Assembly (NCBI RefSeq): GCF_932526225.1
Contig: NC_064043.1
Location: 8,609,501 to 8,673,500, forward strand
Source: Nematostella vectensis
Lineage: Eukaryota; Cnidaria; Anthozoa; Actiniaria; Edwardsiidae
Length of the DNA: 64,000 bases
Direction: 5' to 3'
In this document: positions 49,901 through 56,386 of the stretch, piece after piece
How the letters are laid out: the number at the start of each line of letters is the position of its first letter
How positions within the stretch are numbered: the stretch's first letter is position 1
Made by a program: the position numbers and the translations under genes
Notes under the pieces: generated by a model
Told to the model about the DNA's origin: nothing
The model's input: only the letters and a program-made list of their open reading frames with translations
The model's database searches: none

Positions 49901-52175
49901 ATAAATTTTCATATATTTTTTAATAAGTTGCAGATGAAATTGTAAGCTTTGAATAATATGCAAATCAATGTAGAATCTTACTTACGGGCAACAATTTCTG
50001 TCTCATTGGATAGTCTAACCAGAACCCTCTCAATCAAACCAGTTTTTGTAGCAGCTTGCAGATTTGGTATACTCTTTCGCAGAATTGCTATGAGCACTCC
50101 AAGAATTTCAACCTGAAACACAAGCATACCAAAGTGAATCTTAAGGTGCAACATTCCTTTTTAAATTTCAATGGTCTGCTCCTCTTAAGACAGTCTAATT
50201 TAAACACCAGAAACATCTACCCACTACAGCCACCTTAATATCATGAGACATCTAAATACTGATACCACCCTGCTATTATTGAAATCTAGTTATAACAGAT
50301 ACCCTGTTATACCCTGTTATGGTGGACACACTGAAATACCAAAACTCTGCCTATCAAGAACATCTTGTTACTACATACATATTAAAGACATGGACATCTT
50401 TATGATTTAGAAAAATAGATAGTTTATGTCCAAATCAAGCATACATGGCCTCCTAGAAAATCATTAATCAAACTTCTTTACTTGTTCGAAATGAAGGTTT
50501 CATTATGTCTCTAAAATACAATATACCACACAATATATAAGACAAACATTTCTTTAATATTCTTCGCATTGCTATATAATATTCATTTTTCCTGAGTTCA
50601 AAAATAAGAAATAATTATTTCATTGTCATCTACAATACAATATACCAAGACATAACTTTTTAAATATTTTTTCCATTTCTATATACAATTTTCGTCATAA
50701 GGTTATTATGAAATCAAGCAAACGTTTTCCATAAATGATTTTGAAATATTTAAATTATCCTTGTTCAATAAGTGTAGTTAATTGTATAAAAATACCAAAT
50801 CAACAACAATAGAATCTTGCACCTTGATTTCTAACTAATAAAGCAAAGTAAATATAAAAATACAATTGAGGTAAGCAAGGGTTATCTTTAAAGTTAAGCT
50901 AAAAAGTGAAAAAAAAATGTAGCTGGCATTTGTTTGCTCAACTTCCTTTCAAGTAGATTGAAAAACTGATAATATGTGTAGAGGCATATGCAAATATGGA
51001 TAAACTCTACAATCTTAAACAAATGTAATTGCTGTGAATAAATTAAAATTACAGGTGTAATTCTGAAAAAAAAATGTATCTCATAAAAAGAGAGAGACCT
51101 TTCAAGCTGGCAAATTATTTCTAGTGATGTATCCTTTAATCATTTAACCACTAAAAGCCACAACCTGAAAACTTTTTAGGCTAGACAAAAGCTATAAAAG
51201 TGATTTACTAATACTAATGGCCCACCGAGTGTGAAGATGCTCATTTCTTCACATTTTATACCTCGTGTTTTATACTTTATGCCTGTCAAAACGGAGGTAT
51301 TCGTTGAAATAAGACAGAATTCTCATAATTGAATTAAGATTTTTGAAGGGAAATGCGAAAGGTTATTAAGCTATATATAGCACCCTTCCAATTGACGCCC
51401 GCTTTGTACAAACAAGGAATCGAATGGAAAGAAATCGTTCGAGTAATGCGTTTTCCGCTTCTAGTTTTGCATCTTATGCATCTATACAAATGGGTTTGGC
51501 GCCAACATCGTTACGAAAAATTTTTTGGCGCATATAACTTTGAAATTGCACATTTATACTCGTTACCTACCTTTAGCGAGTCATTGCTATGTTCAAGTAG
51601 CTCCAATACAATCACTAAATCAGCCGGGTCTTGTACGATGAACCTTCTCTCGAGATCGAAATTTCCACCTACAAGCTAAGAACGGAAAGGCGTGATTCAG
51701 CGGGAGAAAGCAAAACTTGTAGGCTGCAAATGACTTTTCGTGTAATTATACCTCATTTTCACGTAAATGCGATGCCTTGTTTTTTTTTATTTTTGAAACT
51801 AGAAAAGAAATTTTCAAGACGCCGCAAGAAAAAAAAATCAAGAAAATCTGGAGTAGAAGCCGCCAGCCTGGCCATCCTATGTATATATTCCGATGGGTTT
51901 TATAAAATTTACTATTGTTTGTAAACAATAATACCAACCGAATCGAACACTTGATCGGCAACCTTCTTATTGTCAGCGTGTCCACCCTCGGTTGCTTCGT
52001 TTGCAAGCTCAATAAGCGATGCGAGTTTAGACCTGGCGGCCAGGCTAACAGTGCTATATGAGCGCTGTCTGTCTAGCCTCCCGCGGGGCGGTAGATCCTC
52101 TTGTTTTTCTTCTTTGACATCTTGTTCTTGGGGAAGTTTTAAAGGCTTTTCATCTTCCCCTTCCGTGTCCGCCAT
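12725..52175 (-). CDS. NBEA: Neurobeachin/LRBA-family BEACH protein, exons 1-35 (3' part outside window)
   Basis: Large scaffold protein of the BEACH family, orthologous to vertebrate NBEA and LRBA, which act in vesicle trafficking and membrane-protein targeting. I joined 35 exons by homology and splice consensus; all phases agree and give 5862 nt, 1954 codons, with no stop. Domain order: acidic N-terminus (1-80); armadillo-like helices (81-221); concanavalin A-like lectin region (about 225-400); long helical region (416-946); disordered acidic Ser/Thr-rich segment (947-about 1315); conserved helices (1316-1583); linker (1584-1647); region before PH (1648-1857, DUF1088-like); first half of PH-BEACH (about 1900-1954). 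The rest of PH, BEACH and WD40 is not in the window. Introns are GT-AG except intron 16 (GC-AG). Many introns carry tandem arrays copied from splice junctions. Human NBEA and LRBA are paralogues and this looks like their single ancestral counterpart, so the symbol is approximate. Confidence 0.96.
13573..13731. repeat. 80-bp duplication of the exon 34 donor region
   Basis: Two 80-bp copies abut the junction; the nearer repeat unit carries TTGACATGGTACGTGTCAATTG reduced to the same GTACGTGTCAATTGG donor as the exon. Confidence 0.9.
13732..13906 (-). CDS. NBEA: NBEA-family exon 34
   Basis: Residues 1800-1857 plus one base; [16 protein letters not shown] and [20 protein letters not shown]. Acceptor ATTGTTTAG, donor GTACGT. 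Confidence 0.95.
13960..14180. repeat. Degenerate copies of the exon 33 donor
   Basis: The junction CTGTTACAAAAGGTATTGCG recurs downstream as CTGTTACAGAAAGTATGGTG and CTATCACAAAAGGTATGGTG, about 75-90 bp apart. Confidence 0.7.
14181..14445 (-). CDS. NBEA: NBEA-family exon 33
   Basis: Residues 1711-1799; [20 protein letters not shown], then charged helices ending KRLLQK. Both splice sites border repeats; donor GTATTG. Confidence 0.95.
14446..14615. repeat. 44-bp array at the exon 33 acceptor
   Basis: Four copies at exact 44-bp spacing. Each carries on the gene strand TTATTTGTCTAGGCA (or GTATAGGCA), i.e. the polypyrimidine tract, AG and first three bases of exon 33. Confidence 0.95.
14961..15151 (-). 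CDS. NBEA: NBEA-family exon 32
   Basis: Residues 1648-1710 plus two bases; [20 protein letters not shown] and [16 protein letters not shown]. Donor GTAGAT. Confidence 0.96.
15887..16077 (-). CDS. NBEA: NBEA-family exon 31
   Basis: Residues 1584-1647; linker with [14 protein letters not shown] and ending [10 protein letters not shown]. Little similarity to vertebrates except the end; supported by phase and open frame. Confidence 0.88.
16489..16735 (-). CDS. NBEA: NBEA-family exon 30
   Basis: Residues 1502-1583 plus one base; [18 protein letters not shown] and [17 protein letters not shown] are very close to human. Donor GTGGGT. Confidence 0.96.
16975..19543. repeat. 40-bp array, about 65 copies, derived from the exon 29 end
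   Basis: Each unit on the gene strand reads about GCCCTGATAACCTCCACTGA then ACCCCCCACAGACAAGGTAA. It corresponds to the final 36 nt of exon 29 plus GTAA from the intron. The array fills 2.6 kb of the 2.8-kb intron and is continuous with the exon. Nearly every unit keeps CACAG and AAGGTAAG, i.e. acceptor-like and donor-like sites. A (TG)n run at 16937-16959 borders the far end. Confidence 0.97.
19544..19701 (-). CDS. NBEA: NBEA-family exon 29
   Basis: Residues 1449-1501; [17 protein letters not shown] matches human VCCVAVRNCLECRQRQR. Ends TEPPTDK at donor GTAAGC. Its last 36 nt are the source of the 40-bp array in the next intron. Confidence 0.95.
19805..20135. repeat. Degenerate short array at the exon 28 donor, with an inserted repeat
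   Basis: On the gene strand diverged units such as GACTCGGTGTTTTATCGG follow the junction GACTTGGTGAGTTATCAGG at roughly 22-26 bp steps. A copy of the CTGGCTACGCC-type dispersed repeat (19976-20020) interrupts it. Confidence 0.6.
20136..20470 (-). CDS. NBEA: NBEA-family exon 28
   Basis: Residues 1337-1448 plus one base; [38 protein letters not shown]. Donor GTGAGT. Confidence 0.96.
20576..21747 (-). CDS. NBEA: NBEA-family exon 27 (long disordered segment)
   Basis: Residues 947-1336 plus two bases, the largest exon. It begins [21 protein letters not shown] (conserved helix), continues about 330 residues rich in Ser, Glu, Asp, Thr and Pro with no fold expected, and ends in the conserved [19 protein letters not shown]. 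In vertebrate NBEA the matching region is also long, variable and acidic and includes the PKA-RII anchoring site; I cannot place such a site here. Confidence 0.96.
22017..22138 (-). CDS. NBEA: NBEA-family exon 26
   Basis: Residues 906-946; [17 protein letters not shown] and [14 protein letters not shown]. Donor GTAAGG. Confidence 0.96.
22139..22330. repeat. Degenerate array at the exon 26 acceptor
   Basis: On the gene strand GTTGATAATGTTGGTGTT recurs several times with variants; the last copy runs directly into the exon 26 acceptor ATTTTAG. Confidence 0.75.
22392..22732. repeat. (TTATTG)n microsatellite, about 53 perfect copies, then (ATT)n
   Basis: An uninterrupted hexanucleotide run of about 320 bp followed by about 20 bp of ATT. 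All six frames stay open here, but nothing is encoded. Confidence 0.98.
22733..22955. mobile_element. 223-bp foldback MITE with 48-bp perfect inverted ends
   Basis: The first and last 48 bp (AGAGAGCTTAAGCAAG at the left edge) are exact reverse complements, and an inner inverted pair (AAAAACGGCGTTGACGTCCG) nearly completes the palindrome. It is flanked by ATT repeats on both sides, so it landed within the microsatellite, which hides the target duplication. Confidence 0.9.
23151..23221 (-). CDS. NBEA: NBEA-family exon 25
   Basis: Residues 882-905 plus one base; [15 protein letters not shown]. Acceptor ATCTCCTAG, donor GTCAGT. Confidence 0.92.
23247..23318. repeat. 18-bp repeat, four copies
   Basis: ATAGTTATCAATGTAGAT repeated four times (one copy with TAAAT), about 25 nt upstream of the exon 25 acceptor on the gene strand. 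Confidence 0.92.
23866..24179. repeat. Array of exon 24 donor copies
   Basis: Five further copies of GAACAGGAG followed by GTAAGG (one mutated to GAACAAAAGGTAATGG) lie at about 54-75 bp spacing, each with a GACGTCGCGCTCCTGTCGTG spacer. Confidence 0.92.
24180..24354 (-). CDS. NBEA: NBEA-family exon 24
   Basis: Residues 824-881 plus two bases. A proline-rich insert ([15 protein letters not shown]) precedes the conserved [19 protein letters not shown]. Donor GTAAGG, repeated in the downstream array. Confidence 0.94.
24917..24998 (-). CDS. NBEA: NBEA-family exon 23
   Basis: Residues 797-823 plus one base; [17 protein letters not shown]. Donor GTGAGC. Confidence 0.88.
25137..25239 (-). CDS. NBEA: NBEA-family exon 22
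   Basis: Residues 762-796; [18 protein letters not shown] and TTYNVLFE. Acceptor TTTTGTGTCTCAG, donor GTACAA. Confidence 0.95.
25255..25440. repeat. Three diverged tandem copies upstream of the exon 22 acceptor
   Basis: The blocks TTGTCAATCAAC and CCGCCAATCACAGGTG recur three times with a period of about 65-70 bp. The last copy stops about 12 nt short of the 3' splice site. Confidence 0.8.
25984..26247. mobile_element. MITE-like element with 22-bp inverted ends
   Basis: Ends 25984-26005 (TTGCGCTAAGAGACCACGTG...) and 26226-26247 are reverse complements with one mismatch, enclosing about 220 bp without coding potential in intron 21. A (TG)n(G)n run at 25918-25955 precedes it. Target duplication not clear. 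Confidence 0.7.
26292..26384 (-). CDS. NBEA: NBEA-family exon 21
   Basis: Residues 731-761 plus two bases; [20 protein letters not shown]. Donor GTGAGT. Confidence 0.94.
26634..26785. repeat. Imperfect (TTG)n microsatellite
   Basis: Runs of TTG/CAA interrupted by short unique pieces in intron 20. Confidence 0.9.
26797..26894 (-). CDS. NBEA: NBEA-family exon 20
   Basis: Residues 699-730 plus two bases; [20 protein letters not shown]. Donor GTAAGT, close to a (TTG)n microsatellite. Confidence 0.95.
27259..27321 (-). CDS. NBEA: NBEA-family exon 19
   Basis: Residues 678-698; [16 protein letters not shown]. Donor GTGAGT. Confidence 0.95.
27578..27660 (-). CDS. NBEA: NBEA-family exon 18
   Basis: Residues 650-677; [16 protein letters not shown] is nearly the human sequence. 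Acceptor TTTTTTCTCTAG, donor GTAATA. Confidence 0.95.
28145..28307 (-). CDS. NBEA: NBEA-family exon 17
   Basis: Residues 596-649 plus one base; [27 protein letters not shown]. Acceptor TTTTCTTGCAG, donor GTCTGT. Confidence 0.94.
28550..28683. repeat. 64-67-bp array copied from the exon 16 end and its GC donor
   Basis: Two further copies of about 29 nt of the exon end (coding NLWVNTPAK) plus GCAAGT follow the true junction, each with a CCGCCCCTTTCC-rich spacer. Confidence 0.92.
28684..28780 (-). CDS. NBEA: NBEA-family exon 16 (GC donor)
   Basis: Residues 563-595; [18 protein letters not shown]. The coding frame and homology end at AAG followed by GCAAGT, so this is a GC-AG intron with an otherwise perfect donor. 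Confidence 0.94.
29201..29256 (-). CDS. NBEA: NBEA-family exon 15
   Basis: Residues 545-562 plus two bases; [14 protein letters not shown]. Small exon set by phase between exons 14 and 16; donor GTGAGT. Confidence 0.88.
29381..29489 (-). CDS. NBEA: NBEA-family exon 14
   Basis: Residues 508-544; [29 protein letters not shown]. Donor GTAAAT. Confidence 0.95.
29490..30268. other. Intron 13, no gene
   Basis: Contains only a short (GAT)n run near 30196-30222. A 153-codon minus-strand ORF at 29781-30242 has no family resemblance and reads through the microsatellite. Confidence 0.6.
30269..30342 (-). CDS. NBEA: NBEA-family exon 13
   Basis: Residues 484-507 plus two bases; [11 protein letters not shown] matches human VLFPLFAQLD. 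Donor GTAAGT. Confidence 0.93.
30429..30491 (-). CDS. NBEA: NBEA-family exon 12
   Basis: Residues 463-483; [15 protein letters not shown]. Weak donor GTTCGT, but phase and homology fit exactly. Confidence 0.9.
30585..31486. repeat. 57-bp array starting at the exon 11 donor
   Basis: The first unit begins exactly at the donor (GAGGTAATATTTGAGAACGA); later units read AAGGTCACATTCAAGAACAA. About 14 copies, each with ATCACACTGATACATTACA. Most copies have lost the consensus donor. Interrupted by a 143-bp insertion at 31232-31374. Confidence 0.88.
31232..31374. mobile_element. 143-bp MITE-like insertion inside the exon 11 array
   Basis: It has imperfect inverted ends (CAGTACGCAGCT and AGCTGCGTACTTA) and is flanked by the direct repeat CCTTGAAAGG at 31222-31231 and 31375-31384. 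The length of the duplication suggests a hAT-type element, but the superfamily is uncertain. Confidence 0.65.
31487..31627 (-). CDS. NBEA: NBEA-family exon 11
   Basis: Residues 416-462; [26 protein letters not shown] and HSPHALMLE match NBEA. Both its acceptor and its donor (GTAATA) border tandem arrays. Confidence 0.95.
31628..32115. repeat. Roughly 38-bp array ending at the exon 11 acceptor
   Basis: On the gene strand the units read TATGGTTTCCCCTACGTT then CTGTATGACGTCATGTTG; the true junction reads TATGGTTTCCCTAG followed by GTTTTGTATGATGG. About 12 diverged copies of the 3' splice site and first exon bases fill intron 10. Confidence 0.85.
32177..32233 (-). CDS. NBEA: NBEA-family exon 10
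   Basis: Residues 397-415; [19 protein letters not shown] aligns without gaps to the human FKFKSESDIHL segment. Donor GTATGT. Confidence 0.93.
32505..33118. repeat. 68-bp tandem array copied from the exon 9 3' end
   Basis: About nine units, each holding on the gene strand some 35-45 nt of exon 9 (coding [11 protein letters not shown]) followed by the donor GTATGTGG and intron sequence. The array is continuous with the real exon 9 junction. Confidence 0.93.
33119..33265 (-). CDS. NBEA: NBEA-family exon 9 (end of lectin-like domain)
   Basis: Residues 348-396; [23 protein letters not shown] and MHRLGPGYG match NBEA. Donor GTATGT; the downstream intron starts with a 68-bp array copied from this exon's end. 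Confidence 0.95.
33690..36060. repeat. 61-bp minisatellite, about 39 copies
   Basis: The blocks GCGCAAATTGCTCATTG, TTTTCTCACAATTCCAATTG and ATGACGCGCGTTC recur every 61 bp in intron 8. Copies are diverged by scattered substitutions. A piece near 35090-35140 is inverted relative to the rest. No gene is present. Confidence 0.93.
36280..36500. repeat. 24-bp tandem array at the exon 8 donor
   Basis: On the gene strand, units like GTCTTGTACGCTATGTCACG follow the donor about eight times. Between them lies one exact copy of the exon 8 end (22 nt ending CAGTACGCACGAG) plus its donor GTTGGTGTACGC, at 36350-36385. Confidence 0.85.
36501..36617 (-). CDS. NBEA: NBEA-family exon 8
   Basis: Residues 309-347; [17 protein letters not shown] and [12 protein letters not shown]. 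Donor GTTGGT, directly followed by a tandem array carrying a second copy of the exon's last 22 nt. Confidence 0.94.
37184..37322 (-). CDS. NBEA: NBEA-family exon 7
   Basis: Residues 262-308; [14 protein letters not shown] and KFDFQPQK match the lectin-like domain of NBEA. Acceptor CTTTCTAG about 190 bp from the 27-bp minisatellite; donor GTGAAA. Confidence 0.95.
37513..42237. repeat. 27-bp minisatellite, about 175 copies
   Basis: The unit is roughly ACAAGGCCACACATAGCT followed by CACCCAGGG, repeated over 4.7 kb in intron 6. Variation is confined to a few positions (CCACAC/CTACAC/CCATAC, CTCACCC/CTTACAC, GGGACA/GGGGCA). Because 27 is a multiple of three, several frames stay open for hundreds of codons on both strands; these are not genes. 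Longer blocks are duplicated at spacings of 729 and 756 bp. Confidence 0.97.
42542..44921 (+). CDS. Harbinger Myb/SANT-like DNA-binding protein, two exons
   Basis: Exons 42542-42953 and 44638-44921 join across a 1.68-kb GT-AG intron (acceptor TTATTACTGTAG) to give 231 residues. After a basic start (KRKRKPNF), residues about 20-105 form a Myb/SANT-like trihelix domain ([36 protein letters not shown]) of the NAIF1/MSANTD type. The C-terminus is acidic, then KRKKR and a predicted coiled coil ([20 protein letters not shown]). In Harbinger elements this second protein binds DNA and helps bring the transposase to the nucleus. An upstream in-frame region begins at 42419 but the ATG at 42542 gives the family-like start. 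Confidence 0.85.
46566..47930 (-). CDS. HARBI1-like Harbinger transposase, two exons
   Basis: Exons 47381-47930 and 46566-47050 join through a 330-bp GT-AG intron (donor GTGAGT, acceptor CACTCTTAG) to give 344 residues; human HARBI1 has 349. An N-terminal helical, HTH-type region ([10 protein letters not shown]) precedes the DDE nuclease. All three catalytic acids are visible: Asp in GCIDGTHV, Asp in GDSGYG and Glu in RVKIEQTFG. The protein would cut and paste the element together with the Myb-like partner encoded at its other end. The start codon lies in CAAAATGGCGGACA, a YY1/TISU-like context shared with the host NBEA-family gene. No stop or frameshift is present, so it may be recently active. 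Confidence 0.92.
48476..48597 (-). CDS. NBEA: NBEA-family exon 6 (start of lectin-like domain)
   Basis: Residues 222-261 plus two bases; [18 protein letters not shown] marks the beginning of the concanavalin A-like lectin region. Donor GTAAGT. The intron that follows is about 11 kb and holds both the Harbinger element and the 27-bp minisatellite. Confidence 0.95.
48681..48776 (-). CDS. NBEA: NBEA-family exon 5
   Basis: Residues 190-221; [11 protein letters not shown] and [11 protein letters not shown] match NBEA. Phase 0 at both ends; donor GTGAGT. Confidence 0.95.
48960..49060 (-). CDS. NBEA: NBEA-family exon 4
   Basis: Residues 156-189; [15 protein letters not shown] is nearly identical to the human segment. 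Acceptor CTATTTCAG, donor GTAGGA. Confidence 0.95.
49173..49752 (-). mobile_element. Non-autonomous pogo/Tc1-mariner-like element
   Basis: Inverted ends CCGTATTTACCCGCG and CGCGGGTAAATATGG are bounded by TA on each side, the target duplication of the Tc1/mariner/pogo superfamily. An internal minus-strand ORF (49488-49685, 65 residues) ends in an acidic tail, DSELEFEGF, like the C-terminus of pogo/Tigger transposases. No catalytic domain remains, so it is a deletion derivative inside intron 3. Confidence 0.65.
49986..50112 (-). CDS. NBEA: NBEA-family exon 3
   Basis: Residues 114-155 plus one base; [11 protein letters not shown] and TGLIERVL are conserved. Acceptor TGTTTCAG, donor GTAAGT. Confidence 0.93.
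50113..51570. other. Intron 2, no features
   Basis: AT-rich intron sequence of about 1.46 kb with no repeat array, element or gene that I can recognise. Confidence 0.6.
51571..51668 (-). CDS. NBEA: NBEA-family exon 2
   Basis: Residues 81-113; [13 protein letters not shown] and LELLEH match the vertebrate segment that begins GEFDLE. Acceptor CTTGTAG, donor GTAGGT, ends in phase 0. Confidence 0.93.
51935..52175 (-). CDS. NBEA: NBEA-family exon 1
   Basis: Residues 1-80 plus one base. Starts at the ATG in AAAATGGCGGAC, a YY1/TISU-like start context. Charged, Glu/Lys-rich N-terminus, then [14 protein letters not shown]. Donor GTATTA. Confidence 0.9.
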
Positions 52176-52390
52176 TTTGGTTCACATTCCGAGTGCGCAT
52201 GCGTTGTGTTGCTGCCTCGTTATCATGTTGTATAGCGTCCTCTGTTACCATGTTGTTGGTTTCCACGAAGGCTTGATAAGAGATTTGGCGGGTTCGAAAT
52301 TAGACGAAAATCAGCTGTTACTGTGGGCTTGAAGACGAAACCAAAACATCAAATGGCTAAGGATATCTAGGGTATATAATAAAAGCCAAG
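52176..52390. promoter_or_regulatory. Bidirectional promoter of NBEA-family gene and MDM1
   Basis: Only 215 bp separate the two start codons. It contains an NRF1-type palindrome TGCGCATGCG at 52194-52203, and a YY1-type CCGCCATTTTGG at 52169-52180 overlaps the NBEA start codon. No TATA box is at a suitable place for either gene. Confidence 0.75.
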
Positions 52391-55300
52391 ATGCCAGTCC
52401 CGAGGTCTCGATCGAAGGTACTTTTCCTGCACGCGCTCCATAATATTCTAATCTGCTGCCATCTTAGCCTAGCTCTGGAATTTGATTGCTGTTTTGGCTG
52501 GCGATCATTCAAACATTTTAAAGGAATGAGCTATTATTAGCCAAAACAATGCTCACGAACTCTTGCACATTTCCTTCATTTCTTATCGGGTTTTCGTCAA
52601 ATTGTGATCACTTCTGTGAAATCTCCTCTGTTGTTTTGTTTACATTTTTAGCACAGAAAGGCCAATCGTCAAATAAAACCCATTAGCAGAAATCAGTAAA
52701 ACAATACGCTTAAAATTACTCAAAAGATGACAAGCTGAGTCTTCTTGGGGGGAAATACAATACTGTTTATCCTTATAAATGTGCTTCGAAAATACCTTTA
52801 CTCTGTTAACTTTTATATAACTTTTTGCTTCTCTAAAATGGTGATTCTTATTACTTACAGCAGCTGCATTTTAATTATATGTGCCCCTCTCCAGCTGCAT
52901 CCAGTTCACTTGGCGACTTGTATTGTCATTCCTTTTTACTCTTGTCTCACCCCTGACGATCCATTATTCCCACTATTTTTCACTTATATCCTGCATCCTG
53001 TGGCAAAGTTTTCAAAGTGTTCTGTAACAGTGGTACCTCTTTATAACAATACTTTCTATACTGGTCAACAATTTTAGGTTGGGATAACAGTAGATATATG
53101 GGGAAAATCAAAGTTTATATTTTGTTTATATATAATAATGTAATTTGTCGGTCAGCTGTATTGTTACATTGGGGTTTCACTGTTATGTATCTTACTTCAC
53201 ACTGCCCCCTTCATCAAAATTACTTACAAAATTTTCATTATTGTCAGCAAATCCCAGAAGCATTTCAGACCTTGATTTGTATATGTGTGTATTTGCAATG
53301 AAAATCTGCAACCTAACCCTGACTTCTAATAGCTTTGCTTTTTCCTTTTGACCCAAGCGCTACAACTCTGAGTATCAAACCCATTATAAGAAGTTTGACT
53401 CAAAGCGCCCAATCACAGTGAAAGGAGAGGTTACTCGCACTATAAGCCCAGTGGATATGCAGAGTATCAGATCAACCCCTCGGGCAGGTCTGCAGTCCAC
53501 CAAGCTTGGGATCATCCATGAGCCACCACTTCAGAGAAAGCGAATTGTGCCTTATGAAAAGAACCATAACATATTTCCTACGGGTACTGTAAAGGAAGTC
53601 CCTGATCAAGTCTGGCTTGCAGATGATGTGTCATCAGTATCATCATATTCGCCCCCAAAACATAAGCATTCCAGTAAATCGGTATGTAGCACAGATCTTT
53701 GAAAATATAAGTTTGTTTGAAATTCATTAAATCATATAAACTTGCTGTAATCCATATTGTTTCCATTTTGCTGAATCAGTAACCCTAATAAAATTTGTGA
53801 TCTGATTGGCCAAGAAGAATTTCTGATCAGAGTACACATGCACTTTTGATTAGACATTGTGAGGTTTTCTGTCATTCATAGGACAGATACATACAAAGAT
53901 GAGATCTATTTGTTAACTGTGGTATCCTCCTTTAGAATGGTCATCACCATAATTCAAGACACAAGTCAGAGAGTGCAAAAGAGCCTCCAATATTAAAAGC
54001 TGAGAGAAAACTACTTGCAAGCACAAGTCCCACTCGATCGGCCAACTACCCATATGTCTCTGACCGCATACCAAGAAAGAGTACATACACACAAGACTTT
54101 GCTGATGGCAGAAAATCAAAAGTAAAAGAGAGAAGAGCTAAAAGTGCTTCTCCAATTCGTAAGCCAAAGGAAAAAGTTGGTGGATGTAAACAAGGTATGA
54201 CACCTATTAGACAATATCATTAAAAATACTGGATGCTCTGAGATCGTGGTTTTGTATTTTGGATATGATTTGAATATACACTGTATCTTATGAATGGTAT
54301 ATTGTTTTATTCATAGGTATTACCCCTGATAGGATGCCTGCTGCTGGCATCAGGACCGTCACTAGCATGGGTGATGCAAGGCTCATCAAACCCTCTGACA
54401 ATTCAGACTATATGCGCTCCCCAGAAATGAAACAGCATAGAAGGTGTGATCTAAAATTTAAAAGACTCATTGGAAACAGGGAAAGTTGAAATCCCTGTAT
54501 ATTTTATGAAGTTTTAGAGTTTGATAGCTGGAGATCTGTCATTGCTGTTTCTTACTGAGGTAGTCATGATCTCAAAACAGAATACTGGATGTGAAATGAC
54601 CAACTCTGATATTTAACTCTACCAAATTATTGCTTCTTTAATAACTTCAGACTCCATGGAGACTCTCAGGTCTGCCCTTCACCGGATCTGTGTGTCTTAC
54701 TTATCCAATGTATTTTTGTACTAAGTGTATGGCATCTGTTTTCTAGGGCTTTTGATACAGAATACAAAAGCCGTTTTAAGTTGGTGCATGGAACATGGGT
54801 TGAGTCACCTGAGAAGCAAGAAAGACCAAGCCCAGTAAGTTCACATATATAAATAAAGAAAGAAACAAAATTTCATGAAGATATATGAATGTGTTGTACT
54901 CATTTCCTGGTGTTTTAGTGTACTCATAAAGACCGGCCAAAAGGCTAAAAACAGCCACGCCAGGATTTTGCTTTGGGGAGACGTACATGTGTACAGAAAT
55001 AAAAATCATTTGTAAGAATTTGTAGACTTCTAAGATTGTGTAGTTCCAGAAAGTGTCCATACCCCCCTATTGAGGGGGTTGGAGGTATGACCCCCCCACC
55101 CCTCTGGAATTTAAAACCCCCTGGAAAAAGATAAATACTTAGTAACTGGTAAGGAAAAGGGGCATTTCCCCCCCTCTGGAAATTCCTGAGCATCTGAACC
55201 CCCCACCCCCCACCCCCACCCCAGAATTTCCAATCCTGCAATGGGGGGGGATGAATATTTTCTGGAACTACACATTCTTAATGTAATAAAGCCGCCCCCC

Positions 55301-56196
55301 CCCCCCTAGTTTCATGCCTATTAACTAACGAAGAATGTTTCTCAGGTTGGTCCATCTGACATCAACCGTGGATGGTACCAAGAGGTATAATCACATGTGT
55401 TTGCTTTTAAATACCAATTGCTTTGAAATACCATGGAGACGTCTTGACATTTTTTTGTCTCCATTTGTCCCCACAGGCAATAAGCAGGCGCGATGAGGCC
55501 TACGGATATGCCCACCGAGAACGAGGGACACACTTTTCGCATAAAGAGCTGGACCGACAGAACCGTCTTCAGGCTAAAGCTCAGAGGGATGAGGACTCTT
55601 TTAGTAGTAGGTCCGAGTCCATACACTCCCAAGAACACTCTCCTAACAAGCGAAAAACACGTGGCAAGCACACGAACGGGCAGCGCAAGAATGGTTCAGA
55701 GACTGCTCCCCCTAGACGAGAAGCGTGGAATAAGAGACCGGCATCACCTGAATCTGAATACTCGACTACGACTTATGGTGGTACAGAGACGACGGAGGAT
55801 GAAGGACCGAATTTCTTGGAAAGGGGTCGGTCACCTACCCCGGAACTGCGCGAGGCTGGGCAAGCAAGACGCCATCACTATGATGTCACAACTAACATCC
55901 TCAATGACAAACTCCAGAAATCCCTGACATTCTCTGACGAGAAAAGAAAGCAGCAAAATCGTCCCTCAAAGAATAAACATCGGAAGTCTTCCCCGCACAA
56001 TAGTGTTAGCGATGGGGGCTCTTATGGCCCTCCGCCTAACTCACGGGGAAACAGGAAGAGAGATGACCGAGATGATGATGTGATGTCAGAGGTTTCCATG
56101 GCAAGCCGAGCCTCGGCTGCTTGTGAAACTCTTGATAGAGCAAGGAAACGTAGGGACGAGTTTTGGGCTAAGAAAGACTATAGCAAAACTCAGTAA
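52391..56196 (+). CDS. MDM1: MDM1 nuclear/centriolar protein homologue, seven exons
   Basis: Exons 52391-52417, 53358-53681, 53936-54194, 54317-54443, 54747-54834, 55346-55384 and 55477-56196 join in phase to 527 residues (human MDM1: 714). Start MPVPRSRSK is followed by the SEYQ motif (RYNSEYQTHYKKF), and a second such motif TEYKSRFK occurs near 193-200. Other family blocks are AGLQSTKLGI, VHGTWVESPEK, GTHFSHKELDRQN, GRSPTPELREAGQARRHHYD and the C-terminal EVSMASRASAACETL...RDEFWAK. MDM1 is a microtubule-binding centriole protein that restrains centriole duplication in vertebrates. The protein is basic and largely disordered. Exon 1 is only nine codons and rests on the start, donor GTACTT and phase. 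A polyadenylation signal AATAAA lies at 56387-56392. Confidence 0.93.
55037..55274. mobile_element. MITE with inverted ends in MDM1 intron 5
   Basis: Left end TGTGTAGTTCCAGAAA and right end TTTCTGGAACTACACA bound about 238 bp rich in C/G runs. Flanks TTCTAAGA and TTCTTAAT may be a decayed 8-bp target duplication (hAT-like). Confidence 0.7.
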
Positions 56197-56386
56197 GCAA
56201 GATGGTTTATGAGAGAAATATTATTTGCTTTTTAACATTATTTGTACTCCCGATTTTTATGTTTATCAGAGGATGAGTTTATATATTTTATCGCTTATTT
56301 TATTAGAAATTTCTATTTGAGTGTACTTATTTGATCATCCGAACGGATTTGGGCCAGATCTTTTTAATTTAATTTTTTTGGTACAA

